A stretch of 22,054 nt of DNA, from contig CAZHAM010000009.1 in NCBI GenBank assembly GCA_964530415.1, forward strand, positions 1 through 22,054, given 5' to 3'. The translations under genes were made by a program, and so were the position numbers. Positions 1-6,553 of this stretch are shown one piece after another; position 1 is the stretch's first letter, and every line of letters starts with the position of its first letter. The stretch comes from CAZHAM01 sp964530415 (GTDB taxonomy: Bacteria; Patescibacteriota; WWE3; UBA101185; UBA10185). The notes below the pieces were generated by a model. The model worked only from the letters and a program-made list of their open reading frames with translations, was not told the DNA's origin and searched no databases.

Positions 1-146
1 GCTTTGGTATTTGCCGAAGCATTTTTATACACAAATCTTCCGTCGCCGGTTCCTAAATCAATGACTGTTTCCTCGTAATCGTTTATAAGTTGATCGAGTT
101 CGGTTTTATCAAGTTCTATAATTTTGTTTCCTTTTACGCATTTCAT
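1..146 (-). CDS. Class I SAM methyltransferase, KamB/16S A1408-like (partial)
   Basis: Only the first 48 codons are inside the window; the gene runs off the left edge. The ATG is at 146 and the reading frame is open to base 1. The N-terminus has a short beta-hairpin-like part, then a hydrophobic strand ending in the SAM-binding motif I (VIDLGTGDGRFVY, about residues 29-41). The GTGDGR core and its position close to the N-terminus match the 16S rRNA A1408-N1 methyltransferase (KamB/NpmA) type of fold better than TrmB. The exact substrate cannot be read from this piece; a housekeeping nucleic-acid methyltransferase is equally possible. It is divergent from truB, with 16 bases between the two start codons. 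Confidence 0.7.
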   Translation of the reverse strand, partial: MKCVKGNKIIELDKTELDQLINDYEETVIDLGTGDGRFVYKNASANTK

Positions 147-150
147 AGAT

Positions 151-156
151 TAAAAT
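151..156 (+). promoter_or_regulatory. -10 box of truB, leaderless spacing
   Basis: TAAAAT (5 of 6 to consensus) lies exactly 6 bases before the truB ATG. The predicted transcript would therefore begin at the A of the start codon. No Shine-Dalgarno sequence is present. The box sits between the divergent start codons, so the upstream promoter part must lie inside the methyltransferase gene. Confidence 0.5.
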
Positions 157-162
157 CCCTTT

Positions 163-978
163 ATGCAAAGTATATTACCAATTTGGCAGCCGGTTGGATA
201 TTCAACATATCAGATAACTAACGCTATCGCCGAGCTAACAGGGAAAAAAGCCACTCATACCGGTGTTTTGGACCCTTTGGCCGAAGGTGTGATTATTGTT
301 TTAACGGGCGATGAGAGATTTAACAAGTTAAACTACTCGAACTGGCATAAAATTTATGACTTTGAAATCGCGTTTGGGCTGAGTACGGATTCATTTGACG
401 GAATGGGGTTTGTTTCAAATTCTGATTTAGATAATGCTAAAGTCGACAAAATTGAAGTTGAAAAGGCGGCCCAAAGCTTTATAGGCACCTACACTCAAAC
501 TGTTCCGATTTATTCTGCACAAAAATTCCAAGGCAAAAAACTTTTCACATACGCAAAGAAAAATATTTCAATACCCGAACTTCCTAAAAAATCCGGCGAA
601 ATTTACTCTATAGAGACAATCAGTGTAACCGAAGTAAAGCTCAAACAACTAATAAGCGAACTTATATTAAAACTTGGCGCTGTCGAAAGTGGGGAATTCA
701 GACAAAAAGAAACCGCCGAAGAATGGAAAAAACTCCTCATCTCACCTGAATCAGAAAAAGTAACTTCAGTAGCAAAAATTAGAGTAGAAATGTCAAAAGG
801 CTTATATGTTCGCTCGCTTTCTCAGGATATTGCGCAAAAATTAGGTAAGCTGGGATTTGTTGTTTCGCTTGTTCGCACAAAAAACGGCGACTATTCTTTA
901 ACCAACAGTTTAAGCCTCAAAGATATCTTTAAAGACAGGTTTGATAAGAAACTCTTTGTTTCTAAGTACAATTCCTGA
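163..978 (+). CDS. truB: tRNA pseudouridine-55 synthase
   Basis: Isomerises U55 to pseudouridine in the T-loop of tRNAs. The catalytic motif is clear: HTGVLDPLAEG at residues 32-42, with Asp37 as the nucleophile. Further family blocks follow: KIYDFEIAFGLSTDS, QTVPIYSAQKFQGK and, near the C-terminus, VRSLSQDIAQ and SLVRTKNGDY. The N-terminal motif usually written KPxGxTS is changed to QPVGYST (about residues 9-15), and an insertion of roughly 40 residues in the middle makes the spacing unusual. At 271 residues the length is normal for a bacterial TruB without a long C-terminal domain. The ATG at 163 is 6 bases after a -10 box, so the message is probably leaderless. It ends with TGA, showing that TGA is a stop codon here. 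Confidence 0.93.
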   Translation: MQSILPIWQPVGYSTYQITNAIAELTGKKATHTGVLDPLAEGVIIVLTGDERFNKLNYSNWHKIYDFEIAFGLSTDSFDGMGFVSNSDLDNAKVDKIEVEKAAQSFIGTYTQTVPIYSAQKFQGKKLFTYAKKNISIPELPKKSGEIYSIETISVTEVKLKQLISELILKLGAVESGEFRQKETAEEWKKLLISPESEKVTSVAKIRVEMSKGLYVRSLSQDIAQKLGKLGFVVSLVRTKNGDYSLTNSLSLKDIFKDRFDKKLFVSKYNS

Positions 979-1022
979 TACACTAGCAACTGCCCGTTAA
1001 ACTGCCTGAAAAGGATAAAAAT

Positions 1023-1397
1023 ATGAAAGTAGATCAAATAGTTAGAAGAATAAAAATAATAGAAGACCTGGCCGAGGAGCTTAATAAAATCAAAGCTTTG
1101 TATGAGGAATCACTGGATAACGACGACACATTTCAAGAGATAGAAGAGCACGCCAAAGCTTTAAGAGACGAATCAAAAGAAAAGAAACAGCAGGTTTTAG
1201 ACAAGCCTGAAATCAAAGAATTTATGCAACAGATTAAAGAGATTAGACAGGATATGAAAGAAAATAGCGAAGTTTTGTCTCAGGAATTAGCTGATTATTA
1301 TAAAGAGAGCGGTTTATTGGAAATTACCGATGCCGACGGAAAAGTTAGAAAAATTAAGTTTTCAGCCAAATTAGTAGATTTTGGTGAAAGAGAATAA
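1023..1397 (+). CDS. Small coiled-coil protein, function unknown
   Basis: A 124-residue, highly charged soluble protein without signal peptide or membrane segment. Residues 1-95 are almost entirely Glu/Lys-rich helix with heptad-like leucines and isoleucines, consistent with an antiparallel coiled coil; the last 30 residues (from about ITDADGK) look like a small beta element. I do not recognise a named family. It follows truB by 44 bases and has a plausible ribosome site (AAGGA, about 8 bases before the ATG), unlike the leaderless first genes around it, so it is probably co-transcribed with truB. A role in translation or as an RNA/protein chaperone would be a guess from context only. Confidence 0.75.
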   Translation: MKVDQIVRRIKIIEDLAEELNKIKALYEESLDNDDTFQEIEEHAKALRDESKEKKQQVLDKPEIKEFMQQIKEIRQDMKENSEVLSQELADYYKESGLLEITDADGKVRKIKFSAKLVDFGERE

Positions 1398-1406
1398 AAT
1401 ACACAT

Positions 1407-1484
1407 ATGAACAAGAAAAAAAGAGATAAAACACCAAATAAGAGAATCAGAAAGAATCGCAGAAAAGTTAAAAGAACTAGTTAA
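1407..1484 (+). CDS. 25-residue Lys/Arg-rich micro-protein (candidate)
   Basis: ATG at 1407, nine bases after the previous stop, then 25 codons to TAA at 1482-1484. Fourteen of the 25 residues are Lys or Arg, with only one acidic residue, and the rest are mostly Asn, Thr and Ser. This composition is that of tiny ribosome-associated proteins such as bTHX or the AURKAIP1/COX24-like peptides, although I cannot align it convincingly to either. Ribosome binding is weak (GAAAGAG upstream), so coupling to the preceding gene would be needed. Its end overlaps the end of uppS by four bases and lies inside a terminator-like hairpin. It could be chance, but low-complexity A-rich DNA that stays open only for this span is suggestive. 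Confidence 0.45.
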   Translation: MNKKKRDKTPNKRIRKNRRKVKRTS

Positions 1485-1492
1485 CTTTTTTT
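1463..1492 (+). terminator. Hairpin plus T-run ending the truB unit
   Basis: A perfect 9-base inverted repeat, AAAAGTTAA at 1463-1471 and TTAACTTTT at 1481-1489, with a 9-base loop. It leads straight into a run of seven T (1486-1492) on the plus strand. The stem is A/T-rich, so weaker than textbook terminators. It contains the stop codons of both the micro-ORF (plus) and uppS (minus). The mirror structure would also form in uppS transcripts, but with a shorter T-run. Confidence 0.6.
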
Positions 1493-2194
1493 GCTGTCGC
1501 CGCCAAATCGTCTTTCCCTTGTCGCATAATCATCCAATGCCTTTTTGAGTTCTTCTTTATCAAAGTCAGGAAAGTATTTGTCTGTAAAATAAAGTTCAGC
1601 GTAAGCCGATTGCCATGATAAAAATCCGCTCAGTCTTTTTTCACCACCGGTTCTAATAATTAAGTCGGGTTTAGGCAGTTGAGCAGATTCTAATAGATTT
1701 TCGATATTTTCAGCACTAACCTCAAGCCCTTGTTCTATAAGCTTAGAAATAGTTCTGACTATTTCATCGTGGCCCCCGTAGTCAAGCGCAATGCCGACAC
1801 TAAAATCGGTTTTGTTTTTTGACAGTTCTTCAATTTCGTTTATCGAATCAATTATGTCTTGTGGAAATCTGTCTTTTCGGCCCAAATGAATAAATCTGAT
1901 GTTTTCTTTTAATACCTTTTCCCTGTATTGCTTTAACAATTCTCTGGCCAAAGCAAACAAAAATTCTTTTTCGGTATCCGATCTTGTCCAATTCTCCGTC
2001 GAGAAAAACCATCCCGTAACGGCTTTTACTCCCATATCCTTAGCAAAGTCGAGCATTTTCTCAAAGGCTTTTGCGCCTGCTCTATGCCCCTCGATATTGG
2101 GAAAGCCGTTTTCTTTAGCCCACCTTCTATTGCCATCAGGAATTATTGCAATGTGCGCAGGTATTTTATTGTCGTTGTCTGTTTTTTGCATCAT
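1481..2194 (-). CDS. uppS: Isoprenyl transferase (undecaprenyl diphosphate synthase)
   Basis: Cis-prenyltransferase that extends an all-trans allylic diphosphate with isopentenyl diphosphate to make the C55-type carrier lipid for cell-wall and glycan synthesis. Family motifs in order: PDGNRRWA (catalytic Asp at residue 20 from the chosen start), EGHRAG, FSTENWTRS, and near the C-terminus LIIRTGGEKRLSGF, WQSAYAELYF and a DF/RERRFGG tail. At 237 residues the length is normal. The frame could open at a GTG at 2215, but an extended -10 box (TATAAT at 2216-2221) predicts transcription starting near 2209, downstream of that codon. I therefore prefer the tandem ATGs at 2194/2191. It is divergent from the polyprenyl synthase gene, which can supply its primer. 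Confidence 0.93.
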   Translation of the reverse strand: MMQKTDNDNKIPAHIAIIPDGNRRWAKENGFPNIEGHRAGAKAFEKMLDFAKDMGVKAVTGWFFSTENWTRSDTEKEFLFALARELLKQYREKVLKENIRFIHLGRKDRFPQDIIDSINEIEELSKNKTDFSVGIALDYGGHDEIVRTISKLIEQGLEVSAENIENLLESAQLPKPDLIIRTGGEKRLSGFLSWQSAYAELYFTDKYFPDFDKEELKKALDDYATRERRFGGDSKKS

Positions 2195-2215
2195 ACAAGA
2201 GATAAAACCACACAC

Positions 2216-2244
2216 ATTATACCAAAACTATTATTCAATGTTGA
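2216..2244 (-). promoter_or_regulatory. uppS promoter, extended -10
   Basis: Read on the minus strand: TCAACA (2244-2239, 4 of 6) then 17 bases then TATAAT (2221-2216) preceded by TGG, an extended -10. The predicted start near 2209 leaves a leader of about 15 bases before the ATG at 2194. The -35 overlaps that of the divergent promoter. Confidence 0.6.
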
Positions 2245-2269
2245 CGGGAATTTACCGCTCTGCTAAAAC
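2241..2269 (+). promoter_or_regulatory. Promoter of the polyprenyl synthase gene
   Basis: TTGACG (2241-2246, 5 of 6) is followed by 17 bases and TAAAAC (2264-2269, 4 of 6). The predicted start near 2276 leaves about four bases before the ATG at 2280. Its -35 overlaps the -35 of uppS on the other strand. Confidence 0.5.
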
Positions 2270-2279
2270 TTAGATACTA

Positions 2280-3356
2280 ATGAACGGTGATTTAGGTAAG
2301 TTAAAACTCAAAGAATACATCTCAAAGGCAGAACCGATACTTCTTACTATGCTGGACGGTGAGATAGAAAAAGCCCGGGAATTTGGTGAAGTTCAGGTTA
2401 AGATGATGGAGCTATTCAAACGCATGGTTGTTTCGGGCAAAGGGTTAAGGGGGTTTTTAGTTACATTGGGATATCAACTAGGCGGTGCCGAGCTTGATGA
2501 GAACATACTTGATACAAGTGTTTTTATCGAACTTTTTCAGACCTCAATATTAATTCACGATGACTTTATGGATCGCGATAATCTTAGAAGAGGCTTTGTA
2601 ACTGCGCACAAAGAAATTGAGTCTATTGGCCAAGAGTTGAATGTAAAAATTCCATTTGATCATTACGGAAATTCAATGGCGGTATGTTTGGGGGACGCGG
2701 GATTTTATCTTTCGTGGTCTAAACTTTTACAATCAAAACTGCCTTTAGAAAATGTGATGGAGACGGGTAAACTATACGCATCTTTTATGACCAGGTTGGC
2801 TTTGGGGCAAAGTATGGATCTTACTGTAACGGGAATAAACTCGATAAACGAAGAAGATATTATGAAAGTTATTTTGTTAAAATCTGCAGAATATTCTTCG
2901 GTTTTTCCTTTACAAGCTGGGCTTATGCTCGCGGGCAATAAAAACAAGGCCCTAAGCGATCTCGTTGATACTTACGCCAAAAACCTTGGTTGGGCATTTC
3001 AAATCCAGGACGATATTTTAGGCATTTTCGGCGAAGAAAAAACATTTGGCAAACCCGTGGGTTCGGATTTGTCTGAAGGCAAAAACACCCTATTAACAGT
3101 TCATTTACGCAAATATGGTACCCCCGAGCAAGTTAAATTTTTAAACCACATACTTGGTAATGCAAATGTCACGCAAGAAGATGTTGAAAAAATAAAGAAA
3201 ATATACGTTGAAGCAGGTTCATACGACTATGTTAAAAATCTCGGTACGCATCACGTCGAAGAAGGCGTTAAAGTAATTCCGGAAATAACAAGAAACAAAG
3301 AACTCCAAGATATCTTGGAGTCTTTGATTGTTTACATGATAGAGAGAGTTAAGTAG
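2280..3356 (+). CDS. Trans-polyprenyl diphosphate synthase (GGPP synthase-like)
   Basis: Head-to-tail condensation of isopentenyl diphosphate onto allylic diphosphates to give an all-trans C15-C20 or longer chain. The first Asp-rich motif is DDFMD at 94-98 followed by RRG. The second is QDDILG at 243-248 followed by FGKPVGSDLSEGKNT, with Gly replacing the third Asp, as in archaeal GGPP synthases. The residue five before the first motif is Ser rather than a bulky aromatic, which by the known chain-length rules allows products longer than farnesyl. At 358 residues it is slightly long. No ribosome site is seen and the mRNA is predicted to be nearly leaderless. It shares a divergent promoter region with uppS and ends one base from the convergent gene at 3358. 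Confidence 0.9.
   Translation: MNGDLGKLKLKEYISKAEPILLTMLDGEIEKAREFGEVQVKMMELFKRMVVSGKGLRGFLVTLGYQLGGAELDENILDTSVFIELFQTSILIHDDFMDRDNLRRGFVTAHKEIESIGQELNVKIPFDHYGNSMAVCLGDAGFYLSWSKLLQSKLPLENVMETGKLYASFMTRLALGQSMDLTVTGINSINEEDIMKVILLKSAEYSSVFPLQAGLMLAGNKNKALSDLVDTYAKNLGWAFQIQDDILGIFGEEKTFGKPVGSDLSEGKNTLLTVHLRKYGTPEQVKFLNHILGNANVTQEDVEKIKKIYVEAGSYDYVKNLGTHHVEEGVKVIPEITRNKELQDILESLIVYMIERVK
3297..3325 (-). terminator. Perfect palindrome in the polyprenyl synthase 3' end, possible terminator for the minus-strand unit
   Basis: A 20-base perfect palindrome (ACTCCAAGAT at 3302-3311, then its complement to 3321), extendable by four more pairs (3297-3300 with 3322-3325) past one bulged A. It lies inside coding sequence, 33 bases before the stop codon of the synthase. 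Read on the minus strand it is followed by a T-rich stretch (TTCTTTGTTTCTTGTT), so it could end transcripts of the 3358-4419 operon. On the plus strand there is no good T-run. Its terminator role is inference. Confidence 0.45.
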
Positions 3357-3357
3357 T

Positions 3358-3741
3358 TTACTGGGCTATTTCGTTCATTCCGCTTTCTAAACTATCCAAT
3401 TCCTGATCAAGTTCCTGCATTTCCGCGTCAACATTAATCTCCAAGTCATTGTAAAGTTCATCATCGGTCATTTCTGAAGGAGTTTTTTCTGTTTCTTCAG
3501 TCATTGCTGGTAGAGGGTCATTTATTTGAAGTTCATCAGCTACCGGAACATCTTGATACGCTTGATTATTAACCGTCATTGTATATACAAAATAAATTAA
3601 TCCGCCTGCCAGTACCAAAAGAGCCAGAATAATAAATATTCCATTGCTTTTATTTTTTTCGGGAGCCGGACTCTGCATTTGTACAACAGGTTCTTGAATC
3701 GGTGTATCTTGGGGTTGAGTTATTGTATTTGTTTCTTCCAT
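3358..3741 (-). CDS. Single-pass membrane protein with acidic tail, unknown
   Basis: 127 residues. A Pro/Gln/Thr-rich N-terminal stretch (1-31), a KNK charge cluster, one strong transmembrane helix (about 35-55), then an acidic, Asp/Glu-rich tail that ends in a short helical repeat (MQELDQELDSLESGMNEI). Topology is probably N-in with the acidic tail outside. I recognise no named domain. It follows the secreted coiled-coil gene by 27 bases and has a Shine-Dalgarno site (AAAGGAAA, 6 bases before the ATG), typical of the second gene of an operon here. It may partner the secreted protein, since acidic tail and basic coiled coil could interact, but that is speculation. Confidence 0.75.
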   Translation of the reverse strand: MEETNTITQPQDTPIQEPVVQMQSPAPEKNKSNGIFIILALLVLAGGLIYFVYTMTVNNQAYQDVPVADELQINDPLPAMTEETEKTPSEMTDDELYNDLEINVDAEMQELDQELDSLESGMNEIAQ

Positions 3742-3768
3742 GTTAATTTCCTTTATTTAATTAAATAC

Positions 3769-4419
3769 TTAGTTAGTATCTTCGATTCTCTGTTCTCTCA
3801 ATGCATTTCTGTGTTCTTCTCTTAGCATTTTCAAATCCGGTTTTATCTCATTTTGATAGAATGATCGAGTTTCAATAATCATCTTTTTAACTGCCAGGTG
3901 ACTTTGAAGTGCAGTCTTTAGAGCTACTTTATATTCTCCTTCTGACTGTCCACAAGCGAGTGATTTTGAATCAGATAGTTCCTGAATATATTCTCCGTAA
4001 GCTGTATAAATCACATCGATTTTCGTTTTTAGAGTTTCTATATCAGCTCTTAAAGCTGTTACATCCTGACCGGCATCTTCTGACCTGTCAGCAAATGCGG
4101 TAAGTTTCTCAACCAAATTTTCAAATACTTCTGTATACCTTGAATTATTATTGGTGTATCTGTCTATCGCTAAATCAACTCTTTTTTCTAATACCTCACA
4201 TCTTCTCTCGGCAAACTCGTCCTTTCTCTCATTCCATTCAAGACGGTTTTGCTCAAGCTCCTCTTTACGTTCTTGAAGTTTCTCAACTTTTTGTTCGTAT
4301 CTATCCTCATTTGGATTTGTGGTGTCCTCGCCATCTACAGCCATCGAAAAGGCTATAGTTGAGGATGCTACTAAAATTGCGACGAAAGCATATATAGGTT
4401 TTAGAGTTTTCATATTCAT
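3769..4419 (-). CDS. Secreted coiled-coil protein, unknown
   Basis: 216 residues with an N-terminal signal peptide (hydrophobic core about residues 9-25, possible cleavage around AFSMA|VDG), then a long Glu/Lys/Arg-rich helical region (38-75), then a conserved-looking helical core. The core contains CEVLEKRVDLAIDRY, TALRADIETLKTK and a second Cys in SLACGQSEGEYK. The two Cys residues (about 74 and 156) could form a disulphide outside the membrane. No enzyme motif is seen. An ATG two bases after the predicted transcription start (TATAAT 8 bases upstream) was chosen; an in-frame ATG two codons later is also possible. First gene of a two-gene operon with the anchored protein at 3358. Confidence 0.78.
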   Translation of the reverse strand: MNMKTLKPIYAFVAILVASSTIAFSMAVDGEDTTNPNEDRYEQKVEKLQERKEELEQNRLEWNERKDEFAERRCEVLEKRVDLAIDRYTNNNSRYTEVFENLVEKLTAFADRSEDAGQDVTALRADIETLKTKIDVIYTAYGEYIQELSDSKSLACGQSEGEYKVALKTALQSHLAVKKMIIETRSFYQNEIKPDLKMLREEHRNALREQRIEDTN

Positions 4420-4427
4420 ATGGTTTG

Positions 4428-4433
4428 ATTATA
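4428..4433 (-). promoter_or_regulatory. -10 box of the secreted coiled-coil gene
   Basis: Perfect TATAAT on the minus strand, 8 bases before the ATG at 4419. The predicted leader is only about two bases. Confidence 0.55.
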
Positions 4434-4488
4434 TGTTTATATCCGGTTTGTTTCAAGTTGGGAGATTTGCAAATAACACCAGGTTAAC

Positions 4489-4494
4489 TAAACT
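4489..4494 (+). promoter_or_regulatory. -10 box of the gnd-like gene, leaderless spacing
   Basis: TAAACT (4 of 6) ends 6 bases before the ATG at 4501. A TTGCAA at 4467-4472 is a possible -35 at 16 bases. No ribosome site is present. Confidence 0.4.
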
Positions 4495-4500
4495 TAAAGT

Positions 4501-5130
4501 ATGAAAACTATCGGGTTTATCGGCATTGGGCATATGGGCAAAGGAATGGTTTTAAGATTAAAGAGTCGGGGATATAAAGTTGTAGGTCATAACAGGAGTT
4601 CCGAGCCTTTGTATGATTTGGCAGAAGAAAAGATCGAAGTAGCTTTTTCAGTTGAGGAGCTATGTTCAAAACTAGGAAAAAATAAACTAATTTGGTTAAT
4701 GCTTCCAAAAGATTCTGTTGAAATTGTGTTACAAAAGTTAAAGCCTCTTCTTGCGAAGGACGATACTATTATTGACGGGGGCGATTCAAATTATGATGAC
4801 AGTGAGCGTAGGGCAAAAGAATTCGAGTTAGTTGGAGTAAATTTTTTAGATGCGGGAGTAATTGGGAGTCCGGAAACCGTTATAGAAGGTGTAACTTTGG
4901 TGGTGGGGGGAAGAAGTGAAGTATTTGAAAAACACGAAGGAGTTTTTTCTGCTCTGGCGATTAAAGACAGCTACGCATATGTTGGAAAAAGCGGTGCCGG
5001 CCATTTTGTAAAGAAACATTACCTAGATTCCCATTCAAAAATCGAAAAAATAATTGAAAAGAGAAATGAAACTTTGAGGCGTTCTCCTTACAACATTGAT
5101 ATTGATGAAATTATGAATTTAACAATTTAG
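4501..5130 (+). CDS. 6-phosphogluconate dehydrogenase-like protein, C-terminally truncated
   Basis: The N-terminal Rossmann domain of the short-form Gnd / beta-hydroxyacid dehydrogenase family is intact: GFIGIGHMGKGM (5-16), WLMLPKD (65-71), IIDGGDSNYDDSERRAKE (90-107). The substrate loop, usually DVGTSGG, reads DAGVIGSPE, so the Ser-Gly-Gly is lost. GAGHFVK (165-171) keeps the position of the catalytic Lys, but the following HN pair is gone. The tail still aligns loosely with the family (SPYNIDIDEI), then stops at residue 209 where the short form usually continues for about 90 residues of dimerising helix. No other frame continues the family. It may be a decaying gene or a repurposed NADP-binding protein; activity as a decarboxylating dehydrogenase is doubtful. 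Next to sugar kinase and isomerase genes. Confidence 0.75.
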   Translation: MKTIGFIGIGHMGKGMVLRLKSRGYKVVGHNRSSEPLYDLAEEKIEVAFSVEELCSKLGKNKLIWLMLPKDSVEIVLQKLKPLLAKDDTIIDGGDSNYDDSERRAKEFELVGVNFLDAGVIGSPETVIEGVTLVVGGRSEVFEKHEGVFSALAIKDSYAYVGKSGAGHFVKKHYLDSHSKIEKIIEKRNETLRRSPYNIDIDEIMNLTI

Positions 5131-5139
5131 TGAGATAAT
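5131..5139 (+). promoter_or_regulatory. Extended -10 of the ROK kinase gene
   Basis: TGA followed by GATAAT, 9 bases before the ATG at 5149, starting directly after the stop codon of the gnd-like gene. The predicted leader is about three bases. Confidence 0.5.
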
Positions 5140-5148
5140 AAATAAAGT

Positions 5149-6000
5149 ATGTACGTATCAATAGACATGGGCGGAACAAAAACACGAATAGCATCCTCTA
5201 AGGATTTTAAACAAATTCATAAAATAGAAAAATTTTTAACCGAAGGCAGCATTACCGATCAAAAAAGTAGGATAGAACACACAATCTCAAACGTTACAGA
5301 TAATCAAACGATAGACGGCATATGCTTTGGTTTTCCAGGCATTTTGGATCAGGCCAACCGCAAGTTTAAAATAGTTCCCAATTACAAAAACTTAGAATCT
5401 TTAACCTTTGATTATTTTTTTAACGATAAATTTGGTTCTGTGCCTTTATTTGTTCAAAACGATGCAGCATTAGCCGGATTAGCGGAAGCGGTAAATGGAG
5501 CAGGTACAAATTTTGATTCACTCGCATATCTCACATTAAGTACCGGAGTAGGCGGTGTGAAAATTGAAAACAAATTAATTTCTGTAAATCAAAAATATTT
5601 TGAGCCTGGTCATCAGGTTATTAATTTTAACGGAGACTTTATTGACGGAGCCGGTGTTAAGGGCAGTTTGGAGACCTTTGTTTCAGGAAAAGGTTTTGAA
5701 AATAATTATGATACTAGTCCTGAAACTTGCCGAGACGAAGAAATATGGAAAGATTATTCTCGCAAGCTCGCAGCAGGATTAATAAACGTAATTGTTATGT
5801 GGAATCCCGAGGTAATAGTTTTAGGGGGAAGCATGTCAAACAAATTCGATGTATTTCAAAAGTTTCTTAATGAGGAATTAAAATCTTTTGAAGCTTTTGA
5901 TTTGCCCGAAATACGAAAAGCAGAATTTATGGATGACGCAGGAATAAAGGGCGGGTTTATCTACTTATCACAAAATCTTATTAAATTCATCCGCACTTAA
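5149..6000 (+). CDS. ROK-family sugar kinase (glucokinase-like)
   Basis: ATP-dependent phosphorylation of a hexose in the cytoplasm. ROK fold motifs: phosphate-1 loop DMGGTKT (6-12), FGFPGILD (60-67), catalytic NDA at 104-106 (Asp105), LSTGVGG (130-136), EPGH (152-155, the sugar-contacting Glu-x-Gly-His), LETFVSG, and the adenosine site VIVLGGSMS. The usual CxCGxxGC zinc motif after EPGH is absent, so this is a zinc-free variant. At 283 residues it is slightly short but complete. Whether it acts on glucose or on an N-acetylated sugar cannot be told, but the isomerase gene directly downstream, tail to tail, makes glucose a reasonable guess. The 3' end overlaps that isomerase gene by 33 bases. 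Confidence 0.88.
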   Translation: MYVSIDMGGTKTRIASSKDFKQIHKIEKFLTEGSITDQKSRIEHTISNVTDNQTIDGICFGFPGILDQANRKFKIVPNYKNLESLTFDYFFNDKFGSVPLFVQNDAALAGLAEAVNGAGTNFDSLAYLTLSTGVGGVKIENKLISVNQKYFEPGHQVINFNGDFIDGAGVKGSLETFVSGKGFENNYDTSPETCRDEEIWKDYSRKLAAGLINVIVMWNPEVIVLGGSMSNKFDVFQKFLNEELKSFEAFDLPEIRKAEFMDDAGIKGGFIYLSQNLIKFIRT

Positions 6001-6540
6001 AATTTTGATCTCGGGAACGTTTTTATAGTTTGGGTTTTTTTCAAATTTAAAATCACTGCCATCCGCTAATAAATAGTAAGCCATGCCTTTTACCTTTTTT
6101 ACAGGAGTATAGTCGTTTGGTGAATGCCCAAAGTCCCAGTTGTCGTAAGTGATTAGAGGTGATTTTCCGATGTTTGACCACGAATGCCCGAACTCAGTTT
6201 TCACTAAAATCTCGTCTCCGGGTTTTGCATTAATCAAATAAACCTCATCTACCATATTTTCTACCCAAATTCCGTTTGCAAAATGTTTTTTTTGAAGCAT
6301 AAACAATCCCGTTCCGCTCACCACTTTATAAATCTCATTCTCGTGGGTTGTTGTGTGATAGTGTCCGTATGTTTTATTAAATTCGCCGTTTATTATCGTT
6401 GGGGCTAAAACTGTCATATTTACCCATTTTTCAAATTTTAATTCTGAAAACACCCAATACGCCGGATTTTCATTTTTGAAGTCAGGATTTTTTAATACTT
6501 CGGATAATTCATTAATAGTTCTTTGAGATTTTAAAATCAT
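5968..6540 (-). CDS. Cupin-type glucose-6-phosphate isomerase
   Basis: Interconverts glucose 6-phosphate and fructose 6-phosphate using a metal-dependent cupin fold, unrelated to the common SIS-type Pgi. The metal-binding set known from the Pyrococcus enzyme is visible: HYH (residues 60 and 62 from the chosen start), Glu69 in NEIY, and His119 in FGHSW. Typical flanks are present: TYGHYHTTTHENEIY and NAKPGDEILV, followed by TYDNWDFGHSPNDY. 190 residues, normal for the family. The frame opens at a TTG at 6549, but the ATG at 6540 is preferred; it follows a good promoter (TACAAT, leader about 7 bases). Mostly an archaeal family with scattered bacterial members, so ancient transfer is likely. Confidence 0.9.
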   Translation of the reverse strand: MILKSQRTINELSEVLKNPDFKNENPAYWVFSELKFEKWVNMTVLAPTIINGEFNKTYGHYHTTTHENEIYKVVSGTGLFMLQKKHFANGIWVENMVDEVYLINAKPGDEILVKTEFGHSWSNIGKSPLITYDNWDFGHSPNDYTPVKKVKGMAYYLLADGSDFKFEKNPNYKNVPEIKILSADEFNKIL

Positions 6541-6553
6541 ATTTTTCAACTTA

